DNA of 64,000 bases from Kribbella kalugense (GTDB lineage Bacteria; Actinomycetota; Actinomycetes; Propionibacteriales; Kribbellaceae): contig NZ_SODF01000004.1 in NCBI RefSeq assembly GCF_004365875.1, forward strand, positions 124,001 through 188,000, written 5' to 3'. Of the stretch, positions 20,354 through 29,815 are shown piece by piece (the first letter of the stretch is position 1; each line of letters begins with the position of its first letter). The notes under the pieces are model-generated. The model made no database searches and had not been told where the DNA came from. It worked only from the letters and a program-made list of their open reading frames with translations. The position numbers and the translations under genes are program-made.

Positions 20354-21261
20354 GTACCCAAACCAATGTGTACCGTCAGAAGGGAATCGACGACGGACCG
20401 GCGATGTCGTCGCGGGTACTCAAGACCGTCGTACTGGTCGTCTGCTGTGCGGTCGTCGTCATCCCGTTCCTCGGCGTGATCTCGACCAGCATCGCCAGTC
20501 AGGAACACGTCACGAACTCTGGTGGGTTCGTGCTCTGGCCGGATGCGCTCAACCTGGACGCGTACAAGTCGATCTTCAACGGCGGCGTCGTCCAGCGGGC
20601 GCTGCTGGTGAGTATCGTGATCGCCGCCGGCGGCACGCTGATCAGTCTGGCCGGGTCGACGATGCTGGCCTACTCGCTCAGCCGGCCGGGATCGTTCGGG
20701 CAGCGGCCGATCCTGATGATCGTGCTGTTCAGCATCCTGTTCAGCCCGGGCCTGATCCCGAACTACCTGGTGGTGAAGCAGTTCGGGCTGCTCGACTCGC
20801 TGTTCGCGCTGATCCTGCCGACGGCGATCAGCGGGTTCAACGTGATCGTGCTCCGCTCGTTCTTCATGGGCATCCCGGAGTCGGTGCTGGACTCGGCCCG
20901 GATCGACGGCGCCGGCGACTTCCGGATCTTCTGGTCGATCGTGCTGCCGCTGTCCCGGGCGGTGCTCGCGGTCGTCGGGCTGTTCTACGCGGTCGGGTAC
21001 TGGAACGCGTTCTTCAACGCGATGCTCTACATCAGCGACACCGCGAAATGGCCGTTGCAGCTGGTACTGCGGACGTACGTCATCAACAACACCGAGCTCA
21101 GCAGCGGTGATCTCGGTGGCGCGGCGGCCGATCAGCTGCCGCCGCAGGAGTCGATCCAGATGGCGATCCTGGTGATATCGCTCGTCCCGATCCTGATCGT
21201 GTACCCGTTCCTGCAACGGCACTTCGCCAAGGGCATGCTGACCGGGGCGGTGAAGGGATGA
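20350..21261 (+). CDS. Carbohydrate ABC transporter permease (CUT1, YtcP/UgpE type)
   Basis: This 303-residue second permease of the sugar importer starts in the ATGA overlap with its partner. The EAA loop is 'LDSARIDGAGDFRIFWSIVLPL'. The C-terminal 'LQRHFAKGMLTGAVKG' is the standard ending of this permease class. Its stop overlaps the start of the binding-protein gene, so all three genes are translationally coupled. Confidence 0.93.
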   Translation: MSTQTNVYRQKGIDDGPAMSSRVLKTVVLVVCCAVVVIPFLGVISTSIASQEHVTNSGGFVLWPDALNLDAYKSIFNGGVVQRALLVSIVIAAGGTLISLAGSTMLAYSLSRPGSFGQRPILMIVLFSILFSPGLIPNYLVVKQFGLLDSLFALILPTAISGFNVIVLRSFFMGIPESVLDSARIDGAGDFRIFWSIVLPLSRAVLAVVGLFYAVGYWNAFFNAMLYISDTAKWPLQLVLRTYVINNTELSSGDLGGAAADQLPPQESIQMAILVISLVPILIVYPFLQRHFAKGMLTGAVKG

Positions 21262-22868
21262 TGATCAGCAGAAGGAGTCTTCTGGGCGGATCGCTGGCGG
21301 CCGCAGCTGTTGGCCTCACCGGGTGCTCAACCGTGACCCGGTCGACGGACATCGCGGCGTTGAACAAGCCGGTCGCGTTGCCGACGTACAAGCGCTTCAA
21401 CGGACCGAAGCCGGACCTGCCACGGAGCCATCCGTTGATGCCGGACTGCTTCTACCGGTTCCCGGAGCACCCGACGAAGGTGACCAGCGGCGTGCCCGGC
21501 AACGGCCAGACCGTCACCGGTACGACGCTGACGTCGAACCCGATCCCGCCGACGGCCGACCGCAACCCGTACTGGCAGGAGCTGAACCGGCGGCTCGGAG
21601 CGCCGCTCGAACTCAACATCACCGCGGCCACCGACTACCCGAACAAGTTCGCCACCTCGGTCGCGGGTGACACGCTGGGCGACCTGTTCAACGTCGACAG
21701 CGGGTTCGCGTACCTGCCGCAGTTCCTCGAGGCACGGGCGCAGGACCTGACCGAGTACCTGTCCGGGGACGCGATCCTCGAGTACCCGTTCCTGGCGAAC
21801 GCGCCGCAGGCGTCGTGGCGTGGCTGCGTGTTCTCCGGCGGCATCCGCGCCGTACCGATCCAGCGCGGGATCATGTCGTCGAACACCTTGCTGGTTCGCC
21901 AGGACCTGATGGACAAGTTCGGCGTCGAGCTGGGGTCGCTGACGGTCGACAGCCTGCAGCAGGCGGCGAAGGCGGTCACCGACGAGAAGAAGAACCGGTG
22001 GGCCTTCGCGGTGCCGCCGACCGCGGCGGTCAGCGCGATGCTCCGGCTGCCGAACGGCTGGGAGGTGCGCGACGGCAAGCTGGTGCAGAGCCGGGAACTG
22101 CCGGAGCACAAGGAGATGCTGGCGATCACCCGGCAAATGGTGAAGGACGGCGTGATCCATCCGGACGGGGTCGCCAAGAACAACCAGAAGGTCTGGTTCA
22201 CCCAGGGGTCGGCGGTGATGACGCAGGACACCTACTCGTCGATCCAGAGCTTCTACCGGCGGGCCACGAACGAGGACTTCAGCATCTCGATCCCGGTTCC
22301 GCTGGCCGCCGACGGCAAGGTCGGCCGGGTGCTGCTCGGCGCGCCGAACAACTCGATCGCCGCGATCCGGCCGAGTTCACCCGAGCGGACGAAAACCCTG
22401 CTGGGGATCCTGAACTGGTTCGCGGCGCCGTTCGGGACGGAGGAATATCTGTTCCGGAAGTTCGGCCTGCCCGGACGGCACTACACGCTGGACGGCACCG
22501 ACCCGGTGCTGACCAAGGACGGCGGGAGCGAGGTGTGCCTGGGCGAGTTCCCGATCCAGTACCTCGCCGACGGGCCGTACCCGGCGTACTTCCCCGGCCA
22601 TCCCGAGGCCGTCGACACGGCGTACGACCACTTCAAGGCGATCCTGACGACAGCGATCACGCCGCCGACGTACGGCCTGTACTCACCCACCCAGTCCACC
22701 AAGGGCAAGATCCTCGACACCCGGATGGATTCCCTCACCAAGGACATCCAGCTCGGCCGGGCCGACCTCGACTCCTGGGACGACGCGGTCGCCGACTACC
22801 GCAAGTCCGGCGCCGACGCCATCCGCGACGAACTGGAACAAGCCCTGGCCATCAAGGGCGACAAGTAG
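21258..22868 (+). CDS. Extracellular sugar-binding lipoprotein (LipO type)
   Basis: This 536-residue solute-binding protein has a Tat-like signal 'SRRSLLGGSLAAAAVGLTGC', with the lipobox Cys near residue 23, so it is probably exported folded and anchored. Its large size and the pairing with LplB/YtcP-type permeases fit the LipO group, which binds complex oligosaccharides. The order permease-permease-binding protein is the reverse of the more common arrangement. A strong hairpin follows the stop codon. Confidence 0.9.
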   Translation: MMISRRSLLGGSLAAAAVGLTGCSTVTRSTDIAALNKPVALPTYKRFNGPKPDLPRSHPLMPDCFYRFPEHPTKVTSGVPGNGQTVTGTTLTSNPIPPTADRNPYWQELNRRLGAPLELNITAATDYPNKFATSVAGDTLGDLFNVDSGFAYLPQFLEARAQDLTEYLSGDAILEYPFLANAPQASWRGCVFSGGIRAVPIQRGIMSSNTLLVRQDLMDKFGVELGSLTVDSLQQAAKAVTDEKKNRWAFAVPPTAAVSAMLRLPNGWEVRDGKLVQSRELPEHKEMLAITRQMVKDGVIHPDGVAKNNQKVWFTQGSAVMTQDTYSSIQSFYRRATNEDFSISIPVPLAADGKVGRVLLGAPNNSIAAIRPSSPERTKTLLGILNWFAAPFGTEEYLFRKFGLPGRHYTLDGTDPVLTKDGGSEVCLGEFPIQYLADGPYPAYFPGHPEAVDTAYDHFKAILTTAITPPTYGLYSPTQSTKGKILDTRMDSLTKDIQLGRADLDSWDDAVADYRKSGADAIRDELEQALAIKGDK

Positions 22869-22875
22869 ACCGGCC

Positions 22876-22907
22876 CGCGTGCGCCGCCGACCCGGGCGGC
22901 GCACGCG
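22876..22907 (+). terminator. Strong hairpin after the sugar-binding protein gene
   Basis: A perfect 13-base inverted repeat (22876-22888 with 22895-22907) with a 6-base loop starts 8 bases after the stop codon. There is no T-tract, as is common for high-GC actinobacterial terminators. Confidence 0.75.
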
Positions 22908-22955
22908 GCACCCGGCGGACCCTGCCGGTTGGCCGTTCGGGGACAATGGGTGACG

Positions 22956-25457
22956 ATGACGCTGACTGAGCTGCTGCCGGGGACGACCGAGCCTGATGAC
23001 CTGTACGACGCGTTCGCGCGTTGGGTGGGGGAGCAGGGCATCTCGTTGTACCCGGCTCAGGAAGAGGCGTTGATCGAGGTGATGACCGGATCGAACGTGA
23101 TCCTGTCGACGCCGACCGGGTCCGGGAAGAGCCTGGTGGCGACCGGTGCGCACTTCGCGGCGCTGGCGTACGGGCAGCGGACGTTCTACACCGCGCCGAT
23201 CAAGGCCCTGGTGTCGGAGAAGTTCTTCGCGCTGTGTGACGTCTTCGGGGCGGACAAGGTCGGCATGCTGACCGGCGACGCCTCGGTGAACGCCGGCGCG
23301 CCGATCATCTGCTGTACGGCGGAAGTCCTGGCCAACATCGCCCTCCGGGAAGGATCGGACGCGGACGTCGGTCAGGTGGTGATGGACGAGTTCCACTTCT
23401 ACTCCGAGCCGGACCGCGGCTGGGCCTGGCAGGTCCCGCTGCTCGAGCTCCCGAAGGCGCAGTTCGTGCTGATGTCCGCGACCCTCGGTGACGTCGAGCG
23501 GTTCAAGATCGATCTCTCCCGAAGGACCGGCCGCCCGACCTCGATCGTCGCGTCCGGCGAACGCCCGGTCCCGCTGGTCTACAAGTACGTCACCACGCCG
23601 CTGCACGAGACCCTCACCGAGCTCCTGGTCACCCACCAGTCGCCCGTGTACGTCGTCCACTTCACGCAGGCCTCTGCCCTGGAACGCGCCCAGGCGCTGA
23701 CCAGCATCAACGTCTGCACGAAGGAGGAGAAGGACAAGATCAAGGAGCTGATCGGGCACTTCCAGTTCAGCTCGGGCTTCGGCAAGACCCTGCAGCGGCT
23801 GATCATGCATGGGATCGGGGTCCACCACGCCGGCATGCTGCCGAAGTACCGGCGGCTGGTCGAGCAGCTCGCGCAGGCGGGGTTGCTGAAGGTCATCTGC
23901 GGCACCGACACCCTCGGCGTCGGGATCAACGTGCCGATCCGCACCGTCCTGCTGACGGCGTTGAGCAAGTACGACGGACGTCGGCAGCGCATCCTCAAGG
24001 CGCGCGAGTTCCACCAGATCGCAGGCCGGGCCGGCCGCGCCGGCTATGACACGTCCGGCACGGTCGTGGTCCAGGCGCCCGATCATGTCGTGGAGAACGT
24101 CCGGCTGCTCGCGAAGGCCGGCGACGACCCGAAGAAGCAGCGCCGGGTTCAGCGGAAGAAGCCGCCGGAGGGGTTCGTCACCTGGGGCGAGGACACCTTC
24201 GACCGATTGGTCGCCGCCGACCCGGAGCCGCTGCAGTCGAGGATGCGGGTCAGCCACGCGATGCTGCTGAACGTGATCGCCCGCGACGGCGACGCGTTCG
24301 CGAGCATGCGGCACCTGCTGCAGGACAACCACGAGGACTCGCGCGCCCAGCTCCGGCTGATCCGCCGCGCGATCCAGATCTACCGGACGCTGCTGACCGC
24401 GGGCGTCGTCGAGCGCCTGGACGAGCCCGACGAGAACGGCCGATCACTCCGCCTGACCGTCGATCTGCAGAAGGACTTCAGTCTCAACCAGCCGCTGTCC
24501 ACGTTCGCGTTGGCCGCGCTGGATCTACTCGACCCTTCAGATCCGCTGTATGCGCTGGACGTGGTGTCGGTGGTCGAGGCGACGCTGGAGGATCCGCGCG
24601 CGATCCTGATGGCGCAGCTGCACCACGCCAAGGGCGAGGCCGTGCAAGGGATGAAGGCCGACGGCATCGAGTACGAGGAGCGGATGGAGCTCCTCGAGGA
24701 CATCAGCTGGCCGAAGCCGCTCGAAGAGTTGCTCGAGGCAACCTTGGAGATGTACCGGCAGACGCATCCGTGGATCGCCGAGGCCGGCCTGTCGCCGAAG
24801 TCCGTGGTCCGGGACATGTTCGAGCGGGCGATGACGTTCGGCGAGTTCATCCAGTACTACGGTCTTGCCCGCTCGGAAGGCATCGTCCTGCGCTACCTGA
24901 GCGACGCGTACAAGGCGCTCCGGCAGACGGTTCCGCCGGACAAGGTGAACGAGGACCTGACCGACCTGATCGAGTGGCTCGGCGAAGTCGTCCGGCAGAC
25001 CGACTCCAGTCTGCTCGACGAGTGGGAAGAGCTGACCAACCCCACCGACAAGCCGCAGGCCGAGGTCGTCCCCGCTGGTCCGCGCCGGATCACCTTGAAT
25101 ACAAGGGCTTTCCGGGTGCTCGTCCGCAACGCGATGTTCCGCCGCGTCGAGCTACTCGCACTGCACCGCTGGGCCGAACTAGGTCAACTCGACACCGAAT
25201 CAGGATGGGACGCCGGCCGCTGGGCCGAGGCGGGTACGGCGTATTACGCCGAGCATGACGTGGTCAACACCGGCCCGGCAGCCCGCGGCCCGGCGCTCTT
25301 CATGATCGAAGAACACCCCGGCTACTGGGAAGTCCAGCAGATCATCGACGACCCCGAAGGCAACCACGACTGGCGCATCACCGCCAGCGTCGACCTCACC
25401 GCCTCCGACGAAGCCGGCGAATTGGTCCTCGAGCTGTCCTCGTTCAAACCGTTGTAG
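22956..25457 (+). CDS. DEAD/DEAH-box helicase with DUF3516 C-terminal domain
   Basis: This superfamily 2 helicase of the Ski2/HelY type has 833 residues from ATG 22956 (GTG 22950 is an alternative). Motif I is 'STPTGSGKS', motif II the DEFH box in 'VMDEFHFYSEPDRGW', motif III 'LMSATLGD' and motif VI 'QIAGRAGRAGYD'. The C-terminal 400 residues match DUF3516, an actinobacterial extension. It probably acts in RNA metabolism or DNA repair, but the target is not known. The gene stands alone between the hairpin at 22876 and a convergent small gene. Confidence 0.88.
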   Translation: MTLTELLPGTTEPDDLYDAFARWVGEQGISLYPAQEEALIEVMTGSNVILSTPTGSGKSLVATGAHFAALAYGQRTFYTAPIKALVSEKFFALCDVFGADKVGMLTGDASVNAGAPIICCTAEVLANIALREGSDADVGQVVMDEFHFYSEPDRGWAWQVPLLELPKAQFVLMSATLGDVERFKIDLSRRTGRPTSIVASGERPVPLVYKYVTTPLHETLTELLVTHQSPVYVVHFTQASALERAQALTSINVCTKEEKDKIKELIGHFQFSSGFGKTLQRLIMHGIGVHHAGMLPKYRRLVEQLAQAGLLKVICGTDTLGVGINVPIRTVLLTALSKYDGRRQRILKAREFHQIAGRAGRAGYDTSGTVVVQAPDHVVENVRLLAKAGDDPKKQRRVQRKKPPEGFVTWGEDTFDRLVAADPEPLQSRMRVSHAMLLNVIARDGDAFASMRHLLQDNHEDSRAQLRLIRRAIQIYRTLLTAGVVERLDEPDENGRSLRLTVDLQKDFSLNQPLSTFALAALDLLDPSDPLYALDVVSVVEATLEDPRAILMAQLHHAKGEAVQGMKADGIEYEERMELLEDISWPKPLEELLEATLEMYRQTHPWIAEAGLSPKSVVRDMFERAMTFGEFIQYYGLARSEGIVLRYLSDAYKALRQTVPPDKVNEDLTDLIEWLGEVVRQTDSSLLDEWEELTNPTDKPQAEVVPAGPRRITLNTRAFRVLVRNAMFRRVELLALHRWAELGQLDTESGWDAGRWAEAGTAYYAEHDVVNTGPAARGPALFMIEEHPGYWEVQQIIDDPEGNHDWRITASVDLTASDEAGELVLELSSFKPL

Positions 25458-25466
25458 CCGATCACA

Positions 25467-25988
25467 CTACTTCGCTCGCACCTCGCGACGGAGCGAGCCG
25501 GCGGGCCTGAGTCGAACCGTGGCCTGCCGCGGCGGATGTGTCTCGACGAGCGCGGCCAGATACTCGAAGTACCAATGCCACCGCTCCGGGTCCGAGACCT
25601 CCCGCAGTCGGCGTTCGCTCGCAACGAGCGGCGCGAGCGCGGACCACATGTCGACCACAGTTCCGCCAAGATTCCCGATGACAGGGTCCGCGTCGATTGC
25701 GTCGTACGCGACCATCACGCCCAGAATGTCGTAGAAGCACATCAGGTCGCGGACGGCTTCTCGTTCCGCCGACGGTAGGCCGTCCATTCCGTGGGAGAGG
25801 TCCTGATTGCCGAGGTCTCGATACACGTAGCGTCTCGCGTCGGACAGTGGCTTACCGCGATGCTCCCGCAGAACGTCAATCAGCACGCCTGCATGTGACG
25901 AGTGCCGATCCTGCTGCAGCTGTCTCACCGCAACCAGGAGCGAGACAACTAACGCCACGCAGGCCACAATCACACTCGCCAGCTCCAT
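25467..25988 (-). CDS. Single-pass membrane protein of unknown function (DUF4760-like)
   Basis: This 173-residue protein starts at ATG 25988, chosen because TAGGAGGGGGAGCG lies directly upstream. One N-terminal helix ('SVIVACVALVVSLLVAV') precedes a soluble domain with 'DIGVMVAYDAIDAD'-like hydrophobic stretches and 'HWYFEYLAALVE'. The layout of a short N-terminal anchor plus helical domain resembles DUF4760 proteins, but this match is from memory and weak. It borders the low-GC patch 26000-27280 and may belong to it. No function is assigned. Confidence 0.65.
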   Translation of the reverse strand: MELASVIVACVALVVSLLVAVRQLQQDRHSSHAGVLIDVLREHRGKPLSDARRYVYRDLGNQDLSHGMDGLPSAEREAVRDLMCFYDILGVMVAYDAIDADPVIGNLGGTVVDMWSALAPLVASERRLREVSDPERWHWYFEYLAALVETHPPRQATVRLRPAGSLRREVRAK

Positions 25989-26189
25989 CGCTCCCCCTCC
26001 TAGCGTGCGTGGCGATGCGGCCGCGGCCACACCCCACCATTCGGTGTGACTATCGGGCGTCAGTCGTACGACGTTACTCAGGACGTTAGCGCCGCTCGCG
26101 CAATCGTTTGATGAAATGCACCGTACGGCGCTTCGACTCGTCAACGCGCAATGCACCTGCTACGGTCGGTGCACGGTCAAGGGGTGCCC

Positions 26190-26602
26190 ATGGGGATGGT
26201 CGTCGCACTCGGAAGTCTGCTAGTTGCCTGCATAGGAGTTTGGTATGCACGCAGACAGGTGTATCTGAACCACAAATACGTCGCATGGAGCTCAATCAGG
26301 TTTGGTCTTGCAAAGACTCCCTTCTGGACCTACACCTACCTGACGCATTCGCGGACGTCATCGTAGGCGCAGAGAATCCTGTAATTGTTGATATCAGCAT
26401 CGAGTTGCTCGCACCTGCCGAGCCGGATGCGGAGAGCGAAGGTTGGCCGGGTCCAGTGAAGGCTCTTCAACCTCACGAATGCCCAGTGCAAATACATTGT
26501 AGCGATGAAAGTAGAATTCTCGCCGTGATCGTCGAGGTTGCCGGCGGATTTGATCACCCAGTGGTTTCGCAGGCTGACACAATCGGAATCAGTGCGCCAT
26601 GA
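26190..26602 (+). pseudogene. Small membrane protein, probably frameshifted
   Basis: ATG 26190 has AAGGGGTG upstream and starts a hydrophobic helix 'MVVALGSLLVACIGVWYARRQVYLNHK', shown here only by its ends: MVVALGSLL to NHK. The frame stops at 26366. A second frame, open through the same region to 26602, continues with a beta-rich sequence ('FADVIVGAENPVIVDISIELL'). One missing base near 26270-26290 would join the two into about 138 residues, like the common 'anchor plus immunoglobulin-like domain' proteins. GC is low here (28 of 60 bases at 26221-26280). If this is not a gene, 25989-26620 holds nothing I can recognise. Confidence 0.4.
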
Positions 26603-26620
26603 GTACGCCCGCATGACCCG

Positions 26621-27283
26621 ATGACGATCAGCATCCTCCTGGATGGTCCACCCGACATGAACGTCACTACCACCTGGCCGAACACCAGGGCATGGCTCCA
26701 TGAGTCGATACAGCTTGCGCAGAAGTATCGATCGAAGGTGCCGCGAGCGACGATCCGCAGTCTGTGGCCGAACCTGCATTCGGATTCGGGAGTCGCGCCT
26801 TCGTCGGAGCCTGGCGGGCGCAGACTCAGAGAGCCCGCCACGCTGAGGGGATTCCTGCGAGACCTCTGGAGGCTCATCAAGTTCGCAATCCGCCTGGTCG
26901 TGATCGCTTACGTGGGGCTGTCGATCTTCGCCGATACAAGGGACGGCTCCGTTCGCGCAGCAGTTTTGGATATCGATGCCTTCGTGCGCCGGAATAAGAA
27001 CACCCTTGACGAAGTTTTCAGCACTATCGTCGTCGGAGCCTGCTGCTTCCTGATCCTGTTCTTTCTTGCCCTTGGCGCCAAAGATTGGGATTCGAAACGC
27101 CGCACGGCAGTTCCCATCTGGCTCCCTCGAGAACGAGATATCAGACTGTCCGTCGAGGTGTTCTTGCACTCACCGGGTTCCTGGCGCCGACTCAAGAAGG
27201 CGCTCGAACACGGACTCGCGAGTCGGACACGGGACACCGCGATTGAGGCCCGCGAAACGCGGCTGCTGAATGATCTGGCTTAG
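26621..27283 (+). CDS. Hypothetical membrane protein with two helices
   Basis: This 220-residue frame has two clear hydrophobic segments: 'LIKFAIRLVVIAYVGLSIF' (about 87-105) and 'STIVVGACCFLILFFLALGA' (about 131-150). The flanking regions are basic and soluble. ATG 26621 lacks a ribosome-binding site; ATG 26657 is an alternative. GC is about 53% at 27001-27060, well below neighbouring genes, which suggests recent acquisition. I do not recognise a family. Confidence 0.5.
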   Translation: MTISILLDGPPDMNVTTTWPNTRAWLHESIQLAQKYRSKVPRATIRSLWPNLHSDSGVAPSSEPGGRRLREPATLRGFLRDLWRLIKFAIRLVVIAYVGLSIFADTRDGSVRAAVLDIDAFVRRNKNTLDEVFSTIVVGACCFLILFFLALGAKDWDSKRRTAVPIWLPRERDIRLSVEVFLHSPGSWRRLKKALEHGLASRTRDTAIEARETRLLNDLA

Positions 27284-27362
27284 CCGAGACCAGGTTGCAA
27301 ACACCTGGGGCGATCTGCGGCCCACGGCTCTCTGCGACGCACACCGCAAGATATAGGCGAGG

Positions 27363-28526
27363 TCATGGCCACTCGACGTCGACCTCGGTCTCGGCTTCGT
27401 AGTCCACATCCGGTACGTCGAAGCCGTAGAGGCGGCGTACTTCGCTGAAGAACCAGGCCGTGTCGGCAACCTCGGCGATGTTGGTCGCGCTGGCGGACTG
27501 CCATTGGGTTCGGATGGCGGACTGGACGTCGTCGTTGAGTTCCCAGCGGTCGAGGCGGATGCGGCCCTCGTCGTCGAGGTCGAGCGGTGCCTCGCCGGTC
27601 AGTTGATCCCACAGCGCGATCGACTGCTCGACCGGCGTCTGCAGGCCGGCCAACTTGTGCAGGATGCTGACGTAGAGGCCGATGCCCGGGATCGCGGACG
27701 ACGCCTGTGTGACGGCGGCACCGTTCACCGAAGTCATTGCGGTCACGCCGTCCTTGGCCAGCTTCAGCGCGGTCTGCTCGAGGTCGGCCTTGGCCGCGCC
27801 GATCGAACCCTGGCGGTAAAGCGGGCCGGTCAGCTCGGAACCGATGTACGTGAGGGCAACGGTGTTGAAGCCAGGCTTGAGCAAGTCACGGTCCTGGAGT
27901 GCGGTGATCCACCGCGCCCAGTCCTCGCCGCCCATCACCTTCACGGTCTGGGCGATCTCGTCCTCGGTCGCGACCTCGATCCCGATGTTCTGCAGGACCG
28001 GCGCACCGTCGTCGAACGCGAGGCTCTTGGTGGTGTGCGCGGCCCCGATCGCCTTCAACGCCGACTGGTACGTCTCGCCGTTGCGCGGATCCACGCGGCG
28101 CGGCGCGGCGACGCTGTAGATCAGGTGGTCGATCCCGCCGAGCTGCTCGGCGACCAGGTCGAGCACCTCGTCCTTCGTGGTGTCCGCGAACGCGTCCGCG
28201 TTCACGAAGCTCCACGAGCGACCGAGCTCGGCGGCCAATGCGGCCGTCTCCGCGGTGCGGTACCAACCGGCGGTCGCAGTACGACGAGCCGTCGCAGCCT
28301 TCTCGAAGCAGACGCCGATCCCATCGATCCCGTATCGCGCGAGACCGGCGATCGTCGTCGCGAGGCCGTAGCCCGAGCTGGACCCGATCACGAGAGCCGT
28401 ACAGCGCTCCGGCGTACGTTGCTCCACCTGCCCGGCCATGTTCCGCACGATCCGGGCACATCCGGCCGGATGCGAGTCCAGGAACAGGAATCCACGGCCT
28501 ACGGGCTTGACCACACGCTGCGTCAT
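27363..28526 (-). CDS. fabV: Trans-2-enoyl-CoA/ACP reductase, FabV family
   Basis: This 387-residue NADH-dependent reductase catalyses the last reduction of a fatty-acid elongation cycle. The N terminus has the family pattern 'VVKPVGRGFLFLDSHPAGC', the NADH site is 'VIGSSSGYGLATTIAGL' and the catalytic Tyr-x8-Lys is in 'LYRQGSIGAAK'. ATG 28526 lies 2 bases after the murA stop, so the two are co-transcribed. FabV enzymes are typically insensitive to triclosan. Actinobacteria generally rely on other enoyl reductases, so the gene is a minority variant there; whether it serves fatty-acid synthesis or butyrate-type metabolism is open. Confidence 0.93.
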   Translation of the reverse strand: MTQRVVKPVGRGFLFLDSHPAGCARIVRNMAGQVEQRTPERCTALVIGSSSGYGLATTIAGLARYGIDGIGVCFEKAATARRTATAGWYRTAETAALAAELGRSWSFVNADAFADTTKDEVLDLVAEQLGGIDHLIYSVAAPRRVDPRNGETYQSALKAIGAAHTTKSLAFDDGAPVLQNIGIEVATEDEIAQTVKVMGGEDWARWITALQDRDLLKPGFNTVALTYIGSELTGPLYRQGSIGAAKADLEQTALKLAKDGVTAMTSVNGAAVTQASSAIPGIGLYVSILHKLAGLQTPVEQSIALWDQLTGEAPLDLDDEGRIRLDRWELNDDVQSAIRTQWQSASATNIAEVADTAWFFSEVRRLYGFDVPDVDYEAETEVDVEWP

Positions 28527-28528
28527 CG

Positions 28529-29815
28529 TCAGTTCCAATACATCTCGGCGTCGTCGGGCTCGACCACTACGTCGGCTCCGAGGCGGCGGAGGTTGCCGGC
28601 GAAATCGGTGTACCCGCGGTGCACGTGATGCGCGGCCGACACCAGCGTCTCGCCCTCAGCAGCGAGACCGGCGAGGACCAGAGCAGCGCCGGCGCGGATG
28701 TCGGAGGCGACCACAGGTGCACCGGACAGCCGCGGTACGCCGCGAACCACCGCGTGATGCCCGTCGGTCTGAATCTGCGCCCCCAACCGGGTCAGCTCCT
28801 GCGCGAACGTGAACCGGCCCTCGAACAGGTTCTCCGTCACCATCGCGGCGCCGTCGCTCAGCGCGTTGAGCGCGATCACGAACGCCTGCAGATCGGTGGC
28901 GAAACCGGGGTAGGGGAGCGTGACGACATCCACCGGCTTCGGCCGGTCGTGCATACGAACCCGGAAACCAGGGTTCAGCACGGTGATCTCCGCGCCGGCC
29001 TTGTGGAGCTTGTCGAGCGGCAGCTCCAGATGCTCTGCGTGCCCGTTCGCGATCGTGATGTCACCCTTGGTGATAGCAGCCGCGAACGCCCAGCTCCCGG
29101 ACACGATCCGGTCCGGAACCACGGTGTGGTCGACCGGATTCAGCAGCCCGTCCACCCCGGTGATCTCGATCCGCGGTGAGCCGGCGCCGTCGATCTGGGC
29201 GCCCATCTCGACCAGCATCTTCGCGATGTCCTGGATCTCCGGCTCGCGGGCGGCGTTCTCGATGATCGTCGTACCCTTCGCGAGCACTGACGCCATCATG
29301 ATCGTCTCGGTCGCGCCGACGCTCGGGAAGTCCAGCCAGACCTCGGCGCCGTGCAGTCCCTGCGGGGCCTCGGCGATGACGAAACCGTGCTCGATGTGCA
29401 CCTTCGCGCCCATCGCCTCCAGCCCGGCGACGTGCATGTTCAGCCCGCGGGAGCCGATGTTGTCGCCACCCGGCAGCGCGACCTCCGCCTGACCGCAGCG
29501 GGCCAGCAGCGGACCGAGCACCGAGATCGACGCGCGCAGCTTGCGGACCAGGTCGTAGTCGCACTGGTGTCTGATCGAGCCCGGTACGGCGATCGTCGCG
29601 AGCCGCCCGTCCGCGTCCACCTTGACCGAGCACCCGAGGGTGTCCAGCAGTTGGGCCATGAACGTGACGTCGAGAATGCCCGGCACCTGCCGCAGCGTCG
29701 TCGTACCCTCCGCCAATAGCGCAGCCGCCATCAGCTTGAGCACACTGTTCTTCGCCCCGGCCACCTCGACAGTGCCGTCGAGCCGTGCCTCACCCGCGAT
29801 CCGAAACCGTTCCAC
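28529..29815 (-). CDS. murA: UDP-N-acetylglucosamine 1-carboxyvinyltransferase (Asp-type MurA)
   Basis: This enzyme transfers enolpyruvate from PEP to UDP-GlcNAc in the first committed step of peptidoglycan synthesis. It has 428 residues from GTG 29815. Lys/Asn of the active site are in 'GAKNSVLKLM', and the catalytic loop is 'LPGGDNIGSRG'. Asp118 replaces the usual Cys (codon at 29462-29464), as in mycobacterial MurA, which makes the enzyme resistant to fosfomycin. The catalytic Asp of 'YPGFATDLQAF' is present. ATG 29866 in the same frame would overlap the divergent gene and is not preferred; TACAGT lies exactly 6 bases before GTG 29815, suggesting a leaderless mRNA. Confidence 0.95.
   Translation of the reverse strand: MERFRIAGEARLDGTVEVAGAKNSVLKLMAAALLAEGTTTLRQVPGILDVTFMAQLLDTLGCSVKVDADGRLATIAVPGSIRHQCDYDLVRKLRASISVLGPLLARCGQAEVALPGGDNIGSRGLNMHVAGLEAMGAKVHIEHGFVIAEAPQGLHGAEVWLDFPSVGATETIMMASVLAKGTTIIENAAREPEIQDIAKMLVEMGAQIDGAGSPRIEITGVDGLLNPVDHTVVPDRIVSGSWAFAAAITKGDITIANGHAEHLELPLDKLHKAGAEITVLNPGFRVRMHDRPKPVDVVTLPYPGFATDLQAFVIALNALSDGAAMVTENLFEGRFTFAQELTRLGAQIQTDGHHAVVRGVPRLSGAPVVASDIRAGAALVLAGLAAEGETLVSAAHHVHRGYTDFAGNLRRLGADVVVEPDDAEMYWN

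Noticed and set aside
28529..29815. MurA as an inactive paralogue because the catalytic Cys is missing
   Set aside because: Asp at this position is normal for actinobacterial MurA and is catalytically competent; the other active-site residues are present.
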